The position numbers and the translations under genes were made by a program. A DNA stretch of 64,000 nucleotides. Source: Akkermansiaceae bacterium UBA4589 (GTDB taxonomy: Bacteria > Verrucomicrobiota > Verrucomicrobiia > Verrucomicrobiales > Akkermansiaceae). The stretch covers positions 1 through 64,000 of the forward strand of contig DGJT01000032.1 in assembly GCA_002387565.1 (NCBI GenBank), written 5' to 3'. Positions 26,646-35,313 of this stretch are shown here, one piece after another. Position 1 is the first letter of the stretch. Each line of letters begins with the position of its first letter. The notes under the pieces were generated by a model. The model worked only from the letters and a program-made list of their open reading frames with translations, had not been told where the DNA came from and did no database searches.

Positions 26646-27779
26646 ATGTTTGTTGATCATGTAAGACTTTGGATTAAAGCTGGTGACGGTGGCGATGGCT
26701 GCGCTAGTTTTCGTCGTGAAAAATTCGTCCCCTTAGGTGGCCCTGATGGTGGTGACGGTGGTGATGGCGGTAATGTTATCCTCGAGGTCAGTCATGATAT
26801 GGATCACCTGACCAACTTTCACTTTGACCCTAAGTTGATTGCGCGTAATGGCGTGCCTGGTTCTGGACGTAAACGTACTGGAGCCAAAGGCAAGGACAGA
26901 ATAGCCAAGGTGCCTCCTGGTACGCTGATTTATAAGGCGGTTGGAGCTGAGACTATGCAAGAGGCTATCGAGATGGAGCGTAGTGAAGAAGGCGTCAATT
27001 TAGAGTTAGTGGCAGACCTCACTCAAGATGGAGAAAGTTTTGTCCTAGCTAAAGGCGGCAAGGCTGGTATTGGCAATTGGCATTTTCGTAGCTCAACTAA
27101 TCAGACACCACAAGAGTTCACTCTAGGTACTGAGGGTGAGTATGGCGTGTATTATTTTGAATTGCGTCAAATTGCGGATGTAGGGCTAGTTGGATTTCCT
27201 AATGCTGGAAAATCGACACTGATTAGTAAATTATCAGCGGCTAAGCCTAAGATTGCTGCCTACCCGTTCACCACGCTCAATCCTGTGATTGGGATTACCA
27301 ATTTCGAGGGTTTCCCTCGTATCACGATTGCTGATATTCCAGGTATTATTGAGGATGCTCACCAAAACCGTGGTTTAGGTCATGAATTCTTGCGTCATGT
27401 GACTCGTTGTAAGACCCTTCTATTTGTCATTGATATGGCTGGCTGGGACGGACGTGACCCTATTGAGGACTTGGCTGTATTGCGTAAGGAGATTAAAGAA
27501 TATGACCCTGAGCTGGCTAAATTTAAATGGTTTGTAGCCGCCAATAAGATGGATGTGGATGACGCTGATGAGAAGCTAGGTTATTTCAAAGCGCGTTACC
27601 CTAAAATCCCTATTATTGCGATTTCAGCTAAGGAAGAGCAAGGGCTCAAGGAAATCATGCAGACCATTCATGAGTTTATTCAGCAAGCCGAACTTGAGGA
27701 AGCTGCTAAAAAAGAGGCGCTCAATGTGCAAACTGAGAATGAAGCCAATCAAAAAGCTCAAGACATTGAAGATTATTAA
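26646..27779 (+). CDS. obg: Obg/CgtA family GTPase
   Basis: Essential GTPase acting in 50S ribosome assembly and stress control. The N-terminal glycine-rich Obg fold (GDGGDGCASFRREKFVPLGGPDGGDGGDGG) fills the first 155 residues. The G domain has G1 GFPNAGKST near 180, G3 DIPGIIEDA near 228, G4 NKMD near 300 and G5 SAKE near 328. The C-terminal OCT-type domain is absent: the chain ends in a charged tail at 377. In many genomes obg follows rplU-rpmA, but here the upstream sequence is a repeat cluster. Starts at ATG 26646 without a Shine-Dalgarno motif. Confidence 0.96.
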   Translation: MFVDHVRLWIKAGDGGDGCASFRREKFVPLGGPDGGDGGDGGNVILEVSHDMDHLTNFHFDPKLIARNGVPGSGRKRTGAKGKDRIAKVPPGTLIYKAVGAETMQEAIEMERSEEGVNLELVADLTQDGESFVLAKGGKAGIGNWHFRSSTNQTPQEFTLGTEGEYGVYYFELRQIADVGLVGFPNAGKSTLISKLSAAKPKIAAYPFTTLNPVIGITNFEGFPRITIADIPGIIEDAHQNRGLGHEFLRHVTRCKTLLFVIDMAGWDGRDPIEDLAVLRKEIKEYDPELAKFKWFVAANKMDVDDADEKLGYFKARYPKIPIIAISAKEEQGLKEIMQTIHEFIQQAELEEAAKKEALNVQTENEANQKAQDIEDY

Positions 27780-27801
27780 AACTTATTAAAACCTCTTTAA
27801 G

Positions 27802-28317
27802 ATGATTGAATCTTACCTAGACCACTCCCCTATTATTGCCCCTTGCGCCTTTGTCGCCAATAGTGCTGATGTGATTGGGCTTGTCACTATGGGCAAGGAG
27901 TCGAGCATCTGGTATGGAGCTGTCGCACGTGGTGATATCAATGAAATCACGATTGGAGATTATAGTAATATACAAGACAATGCTGTACTGCACCTTGCTG
28001 ATGACTATGGCTGTCACATTGGCAATTGGGTGACAGTTGGGCATAGTGCTATTGTGCACGCTGCTACTATCAAAGATGAGGTGCTTATAGGTATGGGTGC
28101 CATTATCCTCGATGGAGCCATTATCGGTGAGCGTAGTATTATTGGTGCTGGAGCTCTGGTTACTGGAGGTAGCATCATTCCACCCGGCTCACTCGTACTA
28201 GGAAGCCCAGCTAAAGTCGTCAAAACTCTCAGTGAAGAAGAGCAAGCATCTATTAAGCCTTGGGCCGAAAAATACGTCAAACAGAGCCGTATTTATATGG
28301 AGCGCAAAAATCCTTAA
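27802..28317 (+). CDS. Gamma-class carbonic anhydrase-like hexapeptide-repeat protein
   Basis: A left-handed beta-helix protein of 171 residues (YrdA/PaaY group). Hexapeptide repeats run from about residue 20 to 150 (IWYGAVARGDINEITIGDYSNIQDNAVLHLA). Metal-ligand histidines of the gamma-CA family are at VLHLA near residue 65 and VGHSAIVHAATI near 80-90. It may hydrate CO2 or be a related thioesterase-associated protein; many YrdA proteins have no demonstrated activity. It lies 22 bp downstream of obg on the same strand and may be part of the obg transcript. Confidence 0.88.
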   Translation: MIESYLDHSPIIAPCAFVANSADVIGLVTMGKESSIWYGAVARGDINEITIGDYSNIQDNAVLHLADDYGCHIGNWVTVGHSAIVHAATIKDEVLIGMGAIILDGAIIGERSIIGAGALVTGGSIIPPGSLVLGSPAKVVKTLSEEEQASIKPWAEKYVKQSRIYMERKNP

Positions 28318-28361
28318 GTAAGAGACTTGCCTTTGCTAGTAAATTTTAGTTAGATTCGGAC

Positions 28362-28898
28362 ATGATTTTAAGTGATCAAGGTATTTTAACAGGCATGGAA
28401 ACAGGCGAGATTGTCATCGAGCCTTTTAAGAGAGATTGTTTAGGGAGTAATAGTTACGATGTGCATCTAAGTAAGTACCTCGCTACTTATAAAGACGCTA
28501 TTCTCGATGCCAAAAAACATAATCAAATTGAGCATTTTGAGATTGGCCCAGAGGGTTACATCCTCGAGCCAGGCATCACTTACCTCGGTTCAACCCAAGA
28601 ATACACAGAGAGTCATGCTCATGTGCCTTTTCTAGAAGGTAAATCTAGTGTAGGTAGACTAGGAATCGATATTCATGCGACCGCAGGTAAAGGTGATGTT
28701 GGATTTTGCAACTATTGGACACTAGAGATTTCTGTCCAGCAACGTGTGCGTGTGTACGAAGGCATGCCTATTGGGCAGTTGATTTATTTTGCTGTTTCTA
28801 GCGATTGCATCACCTCTTACGATAAAAAAGCCAGTGCGAAATACAACCAAAAGACCCCATTACCTATGGAGTCTATGATGTGGAAAAATAACTTTTAA
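28362..28898 (+). CDS. dcd: dCTP deaminase
   Basis: Deaminates dCTP to dUTP, feeding dTMP synthesis. The 178-residue trimeric dUTPase-fold protein starts ILSDQGI and carries LEGKSSVGRLGIDIHATAG near residue 95, the signature of the family, and GFCNYWTLEIS near 121 with the catalytic Glu. The family usually has 180-195 residues. No dut gene is seen in the window. Between the gamma-CA gene and ftsY, all on the plus strand, with gaps of 44 and 14 bp. Confidence 0.95.
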   Translation: MILSDQGILTGMETGEIVIEPFKRDCLGSNSYDVHLSKYLATYKDAILDAKKHNQIEHFEIGPEGYILEPGITYLGSTQEYTESHAHVPFLEGKSSVGRLGIDIHATAGKGDVGFCNYWTLEISVQQRVRVYEGMPIGQLIYFAVSSDCITSYDKKASAKYNQKTPLPMESMMWKNNF

Positions 28899-28912
28899 TA
28901 AGTTAAGAACTC

Positions 28913-29773
28913 ATGTCCTTGTTTAAAAAAATCCTTACTAAAATTGACCCTAAAAAAGGCGTTGATTGGGATGAGGTCGAGGCATTACTCATTCAATCCG
29001 ATTTAGGACCTAAACTCGCTATTCAACTCATTGATGAGTTGCAAAACTTAGGCAAGGAACTCCTCGCTGATGATATTGAACAAGTCATCAGGAAATACCT
29101 GAGCCAAAAGATTAACCCTAGTTTCTCTCTAGATACCCTGCTCCAAGCAACTGAAGACTCTCAGTTACCTATTGTGATTTTGGTGGTAGGTGTGAATGGC
29201 ACAGGCAAAACAACCTCAAGCGCTAAGCTAGCCAACCTACTCAAGCAACAAGGCAAGACTGTAGCTATGGCTGCTGCCGATACATTTCGCGCTGGAGCGA
29301 CTCAGCAGCTGATAGCTTGGGGTGAGCGTTTAGATTTACCTGTGTTTACAGGTGAACTGAACAGTGACCCTTCTGCAGTGTGTTACCAAGCTCACCAACA
29401 AGCGATAACTCGTGATATAGATTTTCTTATTTGTGATACAGCTGGACGTCTTCACACACAACATAACCTCATGGAGGAGCTTAAGAAAATTAAGCGTATT
29501 TTAGGCAAACAAGATGAGAGTTCTCCTCATTTTTGCTACATGGTGGCAGATGCTGGATCAGGTAATAATGCGGTAAATCAAGCTCAATCATTTAGTCAAG
29601 CCGTGGATATTGATGGAATCATTTTGTCAAAAGCTGATGGCTCAGGCAAAGGCGGTGTCGCTATTAATGTCTACCAGCAGTTTGATATACCTACCTGCTT
29701 TCTTGGGACAGGCGAAGAACCAGATGCCTTTATGTGTTTTGACCAAGAGTTCTACCTCAATGGTTTAGTTTAA
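28913..29773 (+). CDS. ftsY: Signal recognition particle receptor FtsY
   Basis: SRP GTPase at the inner membrane that receives ribosome-SRP complexes for co-translational insertion. The NG domain is complete: N-domain helices (residues 1-75), G1 GVNGTGKTTSSAKLA near 97, AADTFRAGATQQL near 120, G3 DTAGRLHTQHNLMEEL near 175, G4 as SKADG (usual TKLDG) near 238, and GTGEEPDAF near 267. The acidic A domain found in E. coli is absent, giving 286 residues, as in many other bacteria. Convergent with pstB, only one base from its stop. Confidence 0.95.
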   Translation: MSLFKKILTKIDPKKGVDWDEVEALLIQSDLGPKLAIQLIDELQNLGKELLADDIEQVIRKYLSQKINPSFSLDTLLQATEDSQLPIVILVVGVNGTGKTTSSAKLANLLKQQGKTVAMAAADTFRAGATQQLIAWGERLDLPVFTGELNSDPSAVCYQAHQQAITRDIDFLICDTAGRLHTQHNLMEELKKIKRILGKQDESSPHFCYMVADAGSGNNAVNQAQSFSQAVDIDGIILSKADGSGKGGVAINVYQQFDIPTCFLGTGEEPDAFMCFDQEFYLNGLV

Positions 29774-29774
29774 C

Positions 29775-30527
29775 TTAGCAATCACAGGTCTCGGTATTTA
29801 GGTACTGCTGAGTTTGAGCTGTAGCTGAGCAACCAAACATGTGCTGAGTGCTACCTGACTCAATAACTTCTCCGTTACAGAGAAAGACGACATGATCTGC
29901 TATACGCTTGGCTTGCGCTATATTGTGCGTGACAAATACAACTGTACCTTGCTTTTTGAAATCTAATACAAAGTTTTCAAGAGCTGAAGTTGAATAAGGG
30001 TCTAGAGCAGAGGTCGGCTCATCCAGTAAGAGTACTTGTGGATCAACGGCTAGGGTGCGAGCAAGGCATAGGCGCTGTTGCTGCCCGATAGACAGCTCTA
30101 ATGCCGATTGATCGAGTCTATCACTAACCTCATCGTAGAGCGCTACCTGCTTGAGTTTAGCTACCACTAGCTGCTCTGCTTGAGTGGCTGTCATTCTTTG
30201 GTGATGTTTCACTCCAAAAAGGATATTTTTGCTAATACTAAAAGGAAAGACGCAAGGTTTCTGAAAGACCATACCTATATGTTTGCGTAGTTGTTCTAGC
30301 GAGTATTCTTTGGAAAAAATAGAACTTGTGCCCAACGTTATATCGCCACTATAGCTGTAGTTTTTATCGCTATCAATGCGGTTTAAACTGCGCAACAAAC
30401 TAGATTTTCCACCACCAGAAGGCCCTACTATGCAGGTAATCTCTCCCTGTTTAAAACTTAAATTAATATTTTTTAAAATAGTCTGGTTGGCTATTTCTAA
30501 AGATAATTGCTGAGTATTAATGTTCAT
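29775..30527 (-). CDS. pstB: Phosphate ABC transporter ATP-binding protein
   Basis: ATPase of the Pst phosphate importer. Walker A GPSGGGKS is near residue 35, the Q loop region is GMVFQKPCVFPF near 82, the signature ELSIGQQQRLCLARTL near 145, Walker B VLLLDEPTSALDP near 165, and the switch His VTHNIAQAKRI near 197. The signature reads LSIGQ where LSGGQ is standard. At 250 residues it is the usual size. ATG 30527 gives the canonical N-terminus; an open frame continues into pstA but the added residues do not look like PstB. Last gene of the pstSCAB cluster. Confidence 0.93.
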   Translation of the reverse strand: MNINTQQLSLEIANQTILKNINLSFKQGEITCIVGPSGGGKSSLLRSLNRIDSDKNYSYSGDITLGTSSIFSKEYSLEQLRKHIGMVFQKPCVFPFSISKNILFGVKHHQRMTATQAEQLVVAKLKQVALYDEVSDRLDQSALELSIGQQQRLCLARTLAVDPQVLLLDEPTSALDPYSTSALENFVLDFKKQGTVVFVTHNIAQAKRIADHVVFLCNGEVIESGSTQHMFGCSATAQTQQYLNTETCDC

Positions 30528-30549
30528 ATAGGGGAAGTTTTGATGAAAT

Positions 30550-31389
30550 TTATTGCACTTGCAGCTGTTTGCGGCGCATCGCAAAACCGATAGCAGCCAA
30601 GATGAAAACTAGGCTAATAAGTATCAAGCTTGCACCCCAACCATTAGCTACAGCCAAGGGGTGATTGGCTTGCTGTGCAAGAATAAGAATATGTGTGGCG
30701 AGAGTGGCTACAGGCTCATTCCATGAACTTGGTATGCCAGCTCCTGCAAATATCGTAGCTACCCACATAATAGGCGCTGTTTCGCCTAATATGCGTGCTA
30801 ACCCTAAAAAACTACCACTAACGGCACCTGCAAAGCTGCGTTTTAATAAAAAGCTTCTGATAAATTGCCCCTTGGTTAGCCCCAAAGCTAAGCAAGACTC
30901 TCTAATTTCAGGAGAGAGTCGTTGTAAGTAAAAGTAGCTAGAAAAAGTTAATATGGGTAGCATCATAATAGCCAAGATGAGTGACCCTAGCCACCAAGAA
31001 ATATAAGCACCACAGATGTTAATAAAAAATAATAGGGCAAATACACCAAATACGATAGACGGTATACCGTTAAGGATGTGTAGTAGCATATCACTTCTGT
31101 GCTGCCATTTTTCATCTTTTAGATATTCACTTTTGTAAAGTGCAGCAGCTATAGCGATAGGAAAACTTAGCAAAAAGGCAACACTCACCATGAGCAGGCT
31201 TCCTATAATTTGATAGAGCACACCCCCTTCTTTGCCAAAATTAGTGGCAGGCTGAGTGATAAAACTCACATTGATTGCGCCTATCCCTTTGACCACCAAA
31301 ATTGTGATGACGCCTAAGACTAAAACTAGACTTATGGCTAAAGCCAGCCAGCACAAAAAGCAGATGATGTAGTGGTAAACCTTGTTCAT
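30550..31389 (-). CDS. pstA: Phosphate ABC transporter permease PstA
   Basis: One of the two membrane subunits of the Pst importer. The 279 residues include six hydrophobic segments and the BPD_transp_1 coupling segment ESCLALGLTKGQFIRSFLLKRSFAGAVSGSFLGLARILGETAP near 165-207, with the EAA-like loop. An N-terminal helix spans about residues 9-32. It overlaps pstC by 4 bp, a sign of coupled translation. PstA/PstC order and pstS upstream are those of standard pst operons. Confidence 0.93.
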   Translation of the reverse strand: MNKVYHYIICFLCWLALAISLVLVLGVITILVVKGIGAINVSFITQPATNFGKEGGVLYQIIGSLLMVSVAFLLSFPIAIAAALYKSEYLKDEKWQHRSDMLLHILNGIPSIVFGVFALLFFINICGAYISWWLGSLILAIMMLPILTFSSYFYLQRLSPEIRESCLALGLTKGQFIRSFLLKRSFAGAVSGSFLGLARILGETAPIMWVATIFAGAGIPSSWNEPVATLATHILILAQQANHPLAVANGWGASLILISLVFILAAIGFAMRRKQLQVQ

Positions 31390-32267
31390 TTTATATCTCT
31401 TCCATTACGTAAGATAAAACCAAATAAAATAGTGGGAATAAGTAATATCAGAGCCATAGCAATCATGACACTGAACTCTATTGAATAAAAAGAGTAATTA
31501 CCCAAATCCCTACCTAATTTGCTAGTCACAGTTTGTCCTGCAGATAAAGGCAACCAAAAATTAGGAAATTGATCCACACAGCCTATGACTAACATAACCG
31601 CCATTGTTTCACCTAAGGCCTTACTCATAGCTAGTAAGACAATATTAAAACCATGACTTTTAGAGATAGGTATCAGTAATGAGGTGATTGTTTGTGATTT
31701 ATTAAGCCCTAAGCTGCTGGCATTATCTCTATATTCATTGGGAATTTGGGAAAACACATCTTCTAATAAACTGATCATCATGGGTAAAATCATCAGAGCT
31801 AATAATAAACCACCGGCAAATAGTGTGCGCCCAGTACTAATATCAAAAACTTGCTCTAACCATGGACATAAAATAACAACACCCAGCAACCCATAAATAA
31901 TAGATGGAATTCCTGCTAGGATTTCAAGCAGTGATTTAATAACTAGCCTACATGATTTAGGAATAAATTCACTCAAGGCTAAAGCACTGAACAACGCTAG
32001 TGGTACTGCTATTGATAGCGCCAGTAAGACAACGACTAAAGAACCATACAGCATAGCTAGTATGCCATATTCCTGCCCCGCAGGAAACCAAGTCGTAGAG
32101 AACAATCCCCAACCTACTTCAAAAAACGCACGCTTACTTTGTATAAGTAAAACTAAAAAGATAATGATAGGCATTGAAGCTACTACAAAAAAGCTCAGAC
32201 CTAATACATATTTGAGTCCTAATTCTTTGCGACAACTAGGCATTGACAGGGATGTATTGAAGTTCAC
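31386..32267 (-). CDS. pstC: Phosphate ABC transporter permease PstC
   Basis: The second Pst permease, 293 residues with six membrane segments. The coupling region DNASSLGLNKSQTITSLLIPISKSHGFNIVLLAMSKALGETMAV (about residues 181-224) matches the permease family. The start at ATG 32267 overlaps pstS by 32 bp; an internal ATG at 32243 would also overlap it. The overlap means translation of pstC is likely coupled to that of pstS. Confidence 0.92.
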   Translation of the reverse strand: MNFNTSLSMPSCRKELGLKYVLGLSFFVVASMPIIIFLVLLIQSKRAFFEVGWGLFSTTWFPAGQEYGILAMLYGSLVVVLLALSIAVPLALFSALALSEFIPKSCRLVIKSLLEILAGIPSIIYGLLGVVILCPWLEQVFDISTGRTLFAGGLLLALMILPMMISLLEDVFSQIPNEYRDNASSLGLNKSQTITSLLIPISKSHGFNIVLLAMSKALGETMAVMLVIGCVDQFPNFWLPLSAGQTVTSKLGRDLGNYSFYSIEFSVMIAMALILLIPTILFGFILRNGRDIK

Positions 32268-33078
32268 TTACTATCGATTGACCTGCTGTGCTTAGCAAGT
32301 ATTCAAGAAAATCTGCTACCTCAGGCCTGACTGGTTTATTATGGTCTATAAGCAATCCCAATGAACGAATAATAGGAAAGTCGCCTTGTTTAATCGTCTC
32401 TAAATTAGCATGAGTCACTTTGCCCTGCTCATCCTTTATTGCTAGAGCTTTGACTTCTTGGTTTAACCAAGCAAACGAGAGCATGCCGATGGCTTGGTCA
32501 CTTTGGGCTATAGCAGTTTGGACCTCATTATTATGTCCTAAAACTAAACCTGCTCCTTGTGCCCTAGCATCTTTGTCACCTAAAATAGCCTGCATAAAAA
32601 CCTGTCTAGTCCCTCTAGAAGCTTCTTTATCTATCACTAATATCTCACTATTATTGATACCTAGCTCCTCCCAATTTTTTATATAACCTTGATAAATTTG
32701 ACCAATCGTAGTCAGGCTTATTTCGGTTAGACCTTGCTCATAAATTTCATTTGATACTACAGGCACTACCGCATCCTTACCTACGATAATAGTTTTGAAG
32801 TCGACTTGAGGAAAGGCGTTAATTTCTTCTTGGCTGATATCACGTGATATCATTCCTATATCAATTTTATTTAAAGCAATTTGATTCACTCCAATGCCTG
32901 AACCTCCTGTATTAATCTGAATACTAATATGAGGATGTAATTTCGTGTAAGCAGTTGCAGCTTTTTCTATAACTGGTAAAACAGTACTAGAACCAGCTAT
33001 ACGAATAACCTGCTTGGGTGATTTACAACTACTAAAAAATAGACAAATAAGTAATAATAAGAAGCGTGATAACAACAT
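32236..33078 (-). CDS. pstS: Phosphate-binding lipoprotein PstS
   Basis: Captures phosphate outside the inner membrane for PstCAB. A lipoprotein signal of 17 residues ends in a lipobox-like FFSSC with Cys18, indicating membrane anchoring. The mature domain begins with RIAGSSTVLPVIEKAA, whose GSST contacts phosphate in this family, then NTGGSGIGVNQI and the SRGT of EASRGTRQVFMQAI near residue 150. The 280 residues fit the short PstS type. A candidate promoter lies upstream. No PhoU, PhoB or PhoR gene is in the window, and no convincing double Pho box was found. Confidence 0.93.
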   Translation of the reverse strand: MLLSRFLLLLICLFFSSCKSPKQVIRIAGSSTVLPVIEKAATAYTKLHPHISIQINTGGSGIGVNQIALNKIDIGMISRDISQEEINAFPQVDFKTIIVGKDAVVPVVSNEIYEQGLTEISLTTIGQIYQGYIKNWEELGINNSEILVIDKEASRGTRQVFMQAILGDKDARAQGAGLVLGHNNEVQTAIAQSDQAIGMLSFAWLNQEVKALAIKDEQGKVTHANLETIKQGDFPIIRSLGLLIDHNKPVRPEVADFLEYLLSTAGQSIVSELQYIPVNA

Positions 33079-33124
33079 AAATATTGTAAAAATAAAAAAT
33101 CGACTAGATCAGTTTATTTACAAG

Positions 33125-33152
33125 TTATTACCAGTAATGAACGTTCTGTCAA
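33125..33152 (-). promoter_or_regulatory. Candidate promoter of pstSCAB
   Basis: On the minus strand a perfect TTGACA (33147-33152) is followed after 16 bases by TAATAA (33125-33130), about 47 bases before the pstS ATG at 33078. The -35 box is stronger than expected for a strictly PhoB-dependent promoter. Confidence 0.4.
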
Positions 33153-33223
33153 ATTAGATTAGTTTTTTCTTTTATTTTATTTAAAAACCTTTAGATTTAA
33201 ACAAATCTATTTTTTCTATATTT

Positions 33224-33901
33224 ATGCTGTCTCCACAATGCTTTAAACGCGGCTTTTCGCTGATCGAAATTTTAGTTGTTTTAGCCATAGCAGCGCTCAT
33301 TATGAGCCTTAGTGTAGGATCTTTAAAAAAGCTGAAGAATCAGAACTCATCTGTTGCCTCAGCTCAGCAAATTCGTAGTAATCTAAATTTAGCTCAATCT
33401 TATGCCACTTTAAAGCAAAATGAACATTGGGTCTATTTAGGTCCAGTGAGAGGTCAACGACAGGTTTTGGCTCTAGGTATGTGGGAAAAGGTTTATAAAA
33501 ATGAGGCTATTATTTTTAAACGAGTCAAAAAGCCTAGCTTATTTAAAAAGGTGAGACTAGGTGATATTGCCACTAGCCAAATTATTCGCCCAGAGAGCGT
33601 TCAGTTACAAAATAGTGCTTGGTTTGTCTTTTTACCGAATGGAAGTTTACGTGTTTTAGAAGAAAATGCTGAATTTCTACCTAAAAAGCCTAGTCTTGAT
33701 TATGACCAAGAAGAAATTGAAGAAGCCTTTTATAATAAAATAGAATTTCTTATTGAACCTGATAAACCTGTAGTAAAACTATTTGAACAAGCTGTTTTAC
33801 AAAGCTCAGGTGTTACTGGCATTACCCAAATCTATCTTGGTAAAAAAGATCAAGAAATAACCACTCCTCAAGAAGAAGATGATGATGATGTTGAACAATA
33901 A
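33224..33901 (+). CDS. Type IV pilin-like protein (GspH-like pseudopilin)
   Basis: The N-terminal class III prepilin signal, basic leader then G/FSLIEILVVLAIAALIMSLSV, puts the cleavage site after Gly11 (residue F at +1, Glu at +5) and leads into a hydrophobic helix. The 225-residue product has a soluble beta-rich domain and ends in an acidic EEDDDDVEQ tail. Short helix length and fold fit GspH-like minor pseudopilins of the type II secretion system. First of three consecutive pseudopilin genes; its last bases overlap the next gene. Confidence 0.85.
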   Translation: MLSPQCFKRGFSLIEILVVLAIAALIMSLSVGSLKKLKNQNSSVASAQQIRSNLNLAQSYATLKQNEHWVYLGPVRGQRQVLALGMWEKVYKNEAIIFKRVKKPSLFKKVRLGDIATSQIIRPESVQLQNSAWFVFLPNGSLRVLEENAEFLPKKPSLDYDQEEIEEAFYNKIEFLIEPDKPVVKLFEQAVLQSSGVTGITQIYLGKKDQEITTPQEEDDDDVEQ

Positions 33902-34436
33902 TCATTTAAAACCTGGCTTTTCACTCATAGAAGTCATGTTCGCTTTGACGATCATGATTATAGGTCTATCAAGCTTATTTTCATTACTGCCTAAAACTCT
34001 AGAGGGAGCGACGGGTAGTAGAACACAAGAGTTCGCCCTAGAAATACATGAATCTATTACTCAAGATATTATGTATTATTTAAAAACCTCTATGACGCAA
34101 CGAGAAGAAGAAGGTATTGACGAAGCTGTGACTGAAAATCTAGAAAATAAGCAAAACTTGACTTTCATTTATAATATTCAAATGCCTAGTGCTGATAATT
34201 TTAATACTAATGAACCTGTCACTGTAGAGGTTTTTTTTGATTTAAAAGGCAACCAATTAAGTGAAGCTAGTAAACAATCTTATTACAAAAGCTCAGCTTC
34301 AATTATTGAAGAAGTTATAGATGTGAATTTAGATAAAAAAGTCCGTATTATTTCAATAGAAACTGTTTGGCCTTATATTGCAGCTACAGGAGCAAGTAGG
34401 TACCAGTTAAAATCAGTGAAAACTCTAAGTTTATAA
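33879..34436 (+). CDS. Type IV pilin-like protein (GspI/PilV-like minor pseudopilin)
   Basis: The product has a prepilin motif KPGFSLIEVMFALTIMIIGLSSLFSLLP near the N-terminus (cleavage after the Gly before FSLIE) and a 150-residue soluble domain. The pattern of a short hydrophobic helix followed by a small domain fits GspI or PilV. Four consecutive ATG codons (33879-33890) are possible starts; the last gives a basic leader nearer normal length. The start overlaps the preceding pseudopilin gene by up to 23 bp and the stop is 3 bp before the next. Confidence 0.82.
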   Translation: MMMMLNNNHLKPGFSLIEVMFALTIMIIGLSSLFSLLPKTLEGATGSRTQEFALEIHESITQDIMYYLKTSMTQREEEGIDEAVTENLENKQNLTFIYNIQMPSADNFNTNEPVTVEVFFDLKGNQLSEASKQSYYKSSASIIEEVIDVNLDKKVRIISIETVWPYIAATGASRYQLKSVKTLSL

Positions 34437-34439
34437 TTT

Positions 34440-35282
34440 ATGAAAGTTGCTCAAAAAAAACAGGGGTTTACTTTAATAGAAATTGTCATTTCTATTACCA
34501 TTATTTCAATCATGTTACTTATTGCCGTAGATGTGATTAGGTCTTCTAATAAAATCCTCAATAAAGGTGAAAAGTATTTAGAACTCACTGAAGAAATTTT
34601 ATTAGTAAAAAAGCAATTTAATTTTGACTTTGAGTCATTACAACGCACCTCTTATCTACCTTTTGAAATTATTAAACAAGAAGGTAATGATATGTTTGTA
34701 TTTGCTATCGCCAAAGAAGGCCTTTACAAAGAAGAACTTAGTCCTCGACCTCTCTCTGTAGTTGCTTACGCCATCAATGATGATGATACACAAAAAGCTC
34801 AAGGGTTTATGCGAGCTCAACGTGGTATTGCTTTTGGAGCTTCAAACTCTAATTCCAGCCCAAAAGGCTACCCGCTACCAGGCATTAACAATAATAAATG
34901 GGTTGACGATCACCCATTTGAATTTTATGAGTGGGAATTAGTATCACCTAGAGTATTACGTTTAGAAATATCCATATTACTTAATGATGGAAAAATTCTT
35001 AATAGTGAGGAACTTAAGCCAGAAGATTACCCTAAAATAGCTTTACTTATGTTTAGTTGTGTTGTGGTAGATAATAAATTACTTAAACTCAACCGCTCTA
35101 CACTCATTGATGATTTAATTACTTATTTTCCTGACTCAGTAGATGATACTTTTCCTATTAAAAATTGGCAAGAAGCCAAACAGGAATTACCAGATGATAT
35201 CAAATACCATATTAAGGTATTCAATAAAGCTCTTTTAATTTCTAAGGACGCTCAAACGGTCATGGATACCCTAGATTTATAA
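34440..35282 (+). CDS. Type IV pilin-like protein (GspJ-like minor pseudopilin)
   Basis: The prepilin signal (KKQGFTLIEIVISITIISIMLLIAVDV) has the Gly-Phe cleavage site at residues 10/11 and Glu at +5, then a 245-residue soluble domain. Size and position in the gene triplet fit GspJ. It starts four bases after the previous gene's stop, so the three genes form one operon that probably supplies the tip of the pseudopilus. GspK is not seen. The GspE/GspF pair lies 29 kb away and a GspG-like gene at 48 kb. Confidence 0.82.
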   Translation: MKVAQKKQGFTLIEIVISITIISIMLLIAVDVIRSSNKILNKGEKYLELTEEILLVKKQFNFDFESLQRTSYLPFEIIKQEGNDMFVFAIAKEGLYKEELSPRPLSVVAYAINDDDTQKAQGFMRAQRGIAFGASNSNSSPKGYPLPGINNNKWVDDHPFEFYEWELVSPRVLRLEISILLNDGKILNSEELKPEDYPKIALLMFSCVVVDNKLLKLNRSTLIDDLITYFPDSVDDTFPIKNWQEAKQELPDDIKYHIKVFNKALLISKDAQTVMDTLDL

Positions 35283-35313
35283 ATAGCTATCCGTGATTTC
35301 TGTAGAGTGTCAA

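Noticed and set aside
33079..33223. Pho box upstream of pstS
   Set aside because: Only one CTGTCA-like half site (33146-33151) is present and points away from pstS; no second direct repeat at the 11-bp period.
33879..33901. Programmed frameshift joining the first two pseudopilin genes
   Set aside because: Each gene has its own prepilin signal and complete soluble domain; the short overlap is normal translational coupling.
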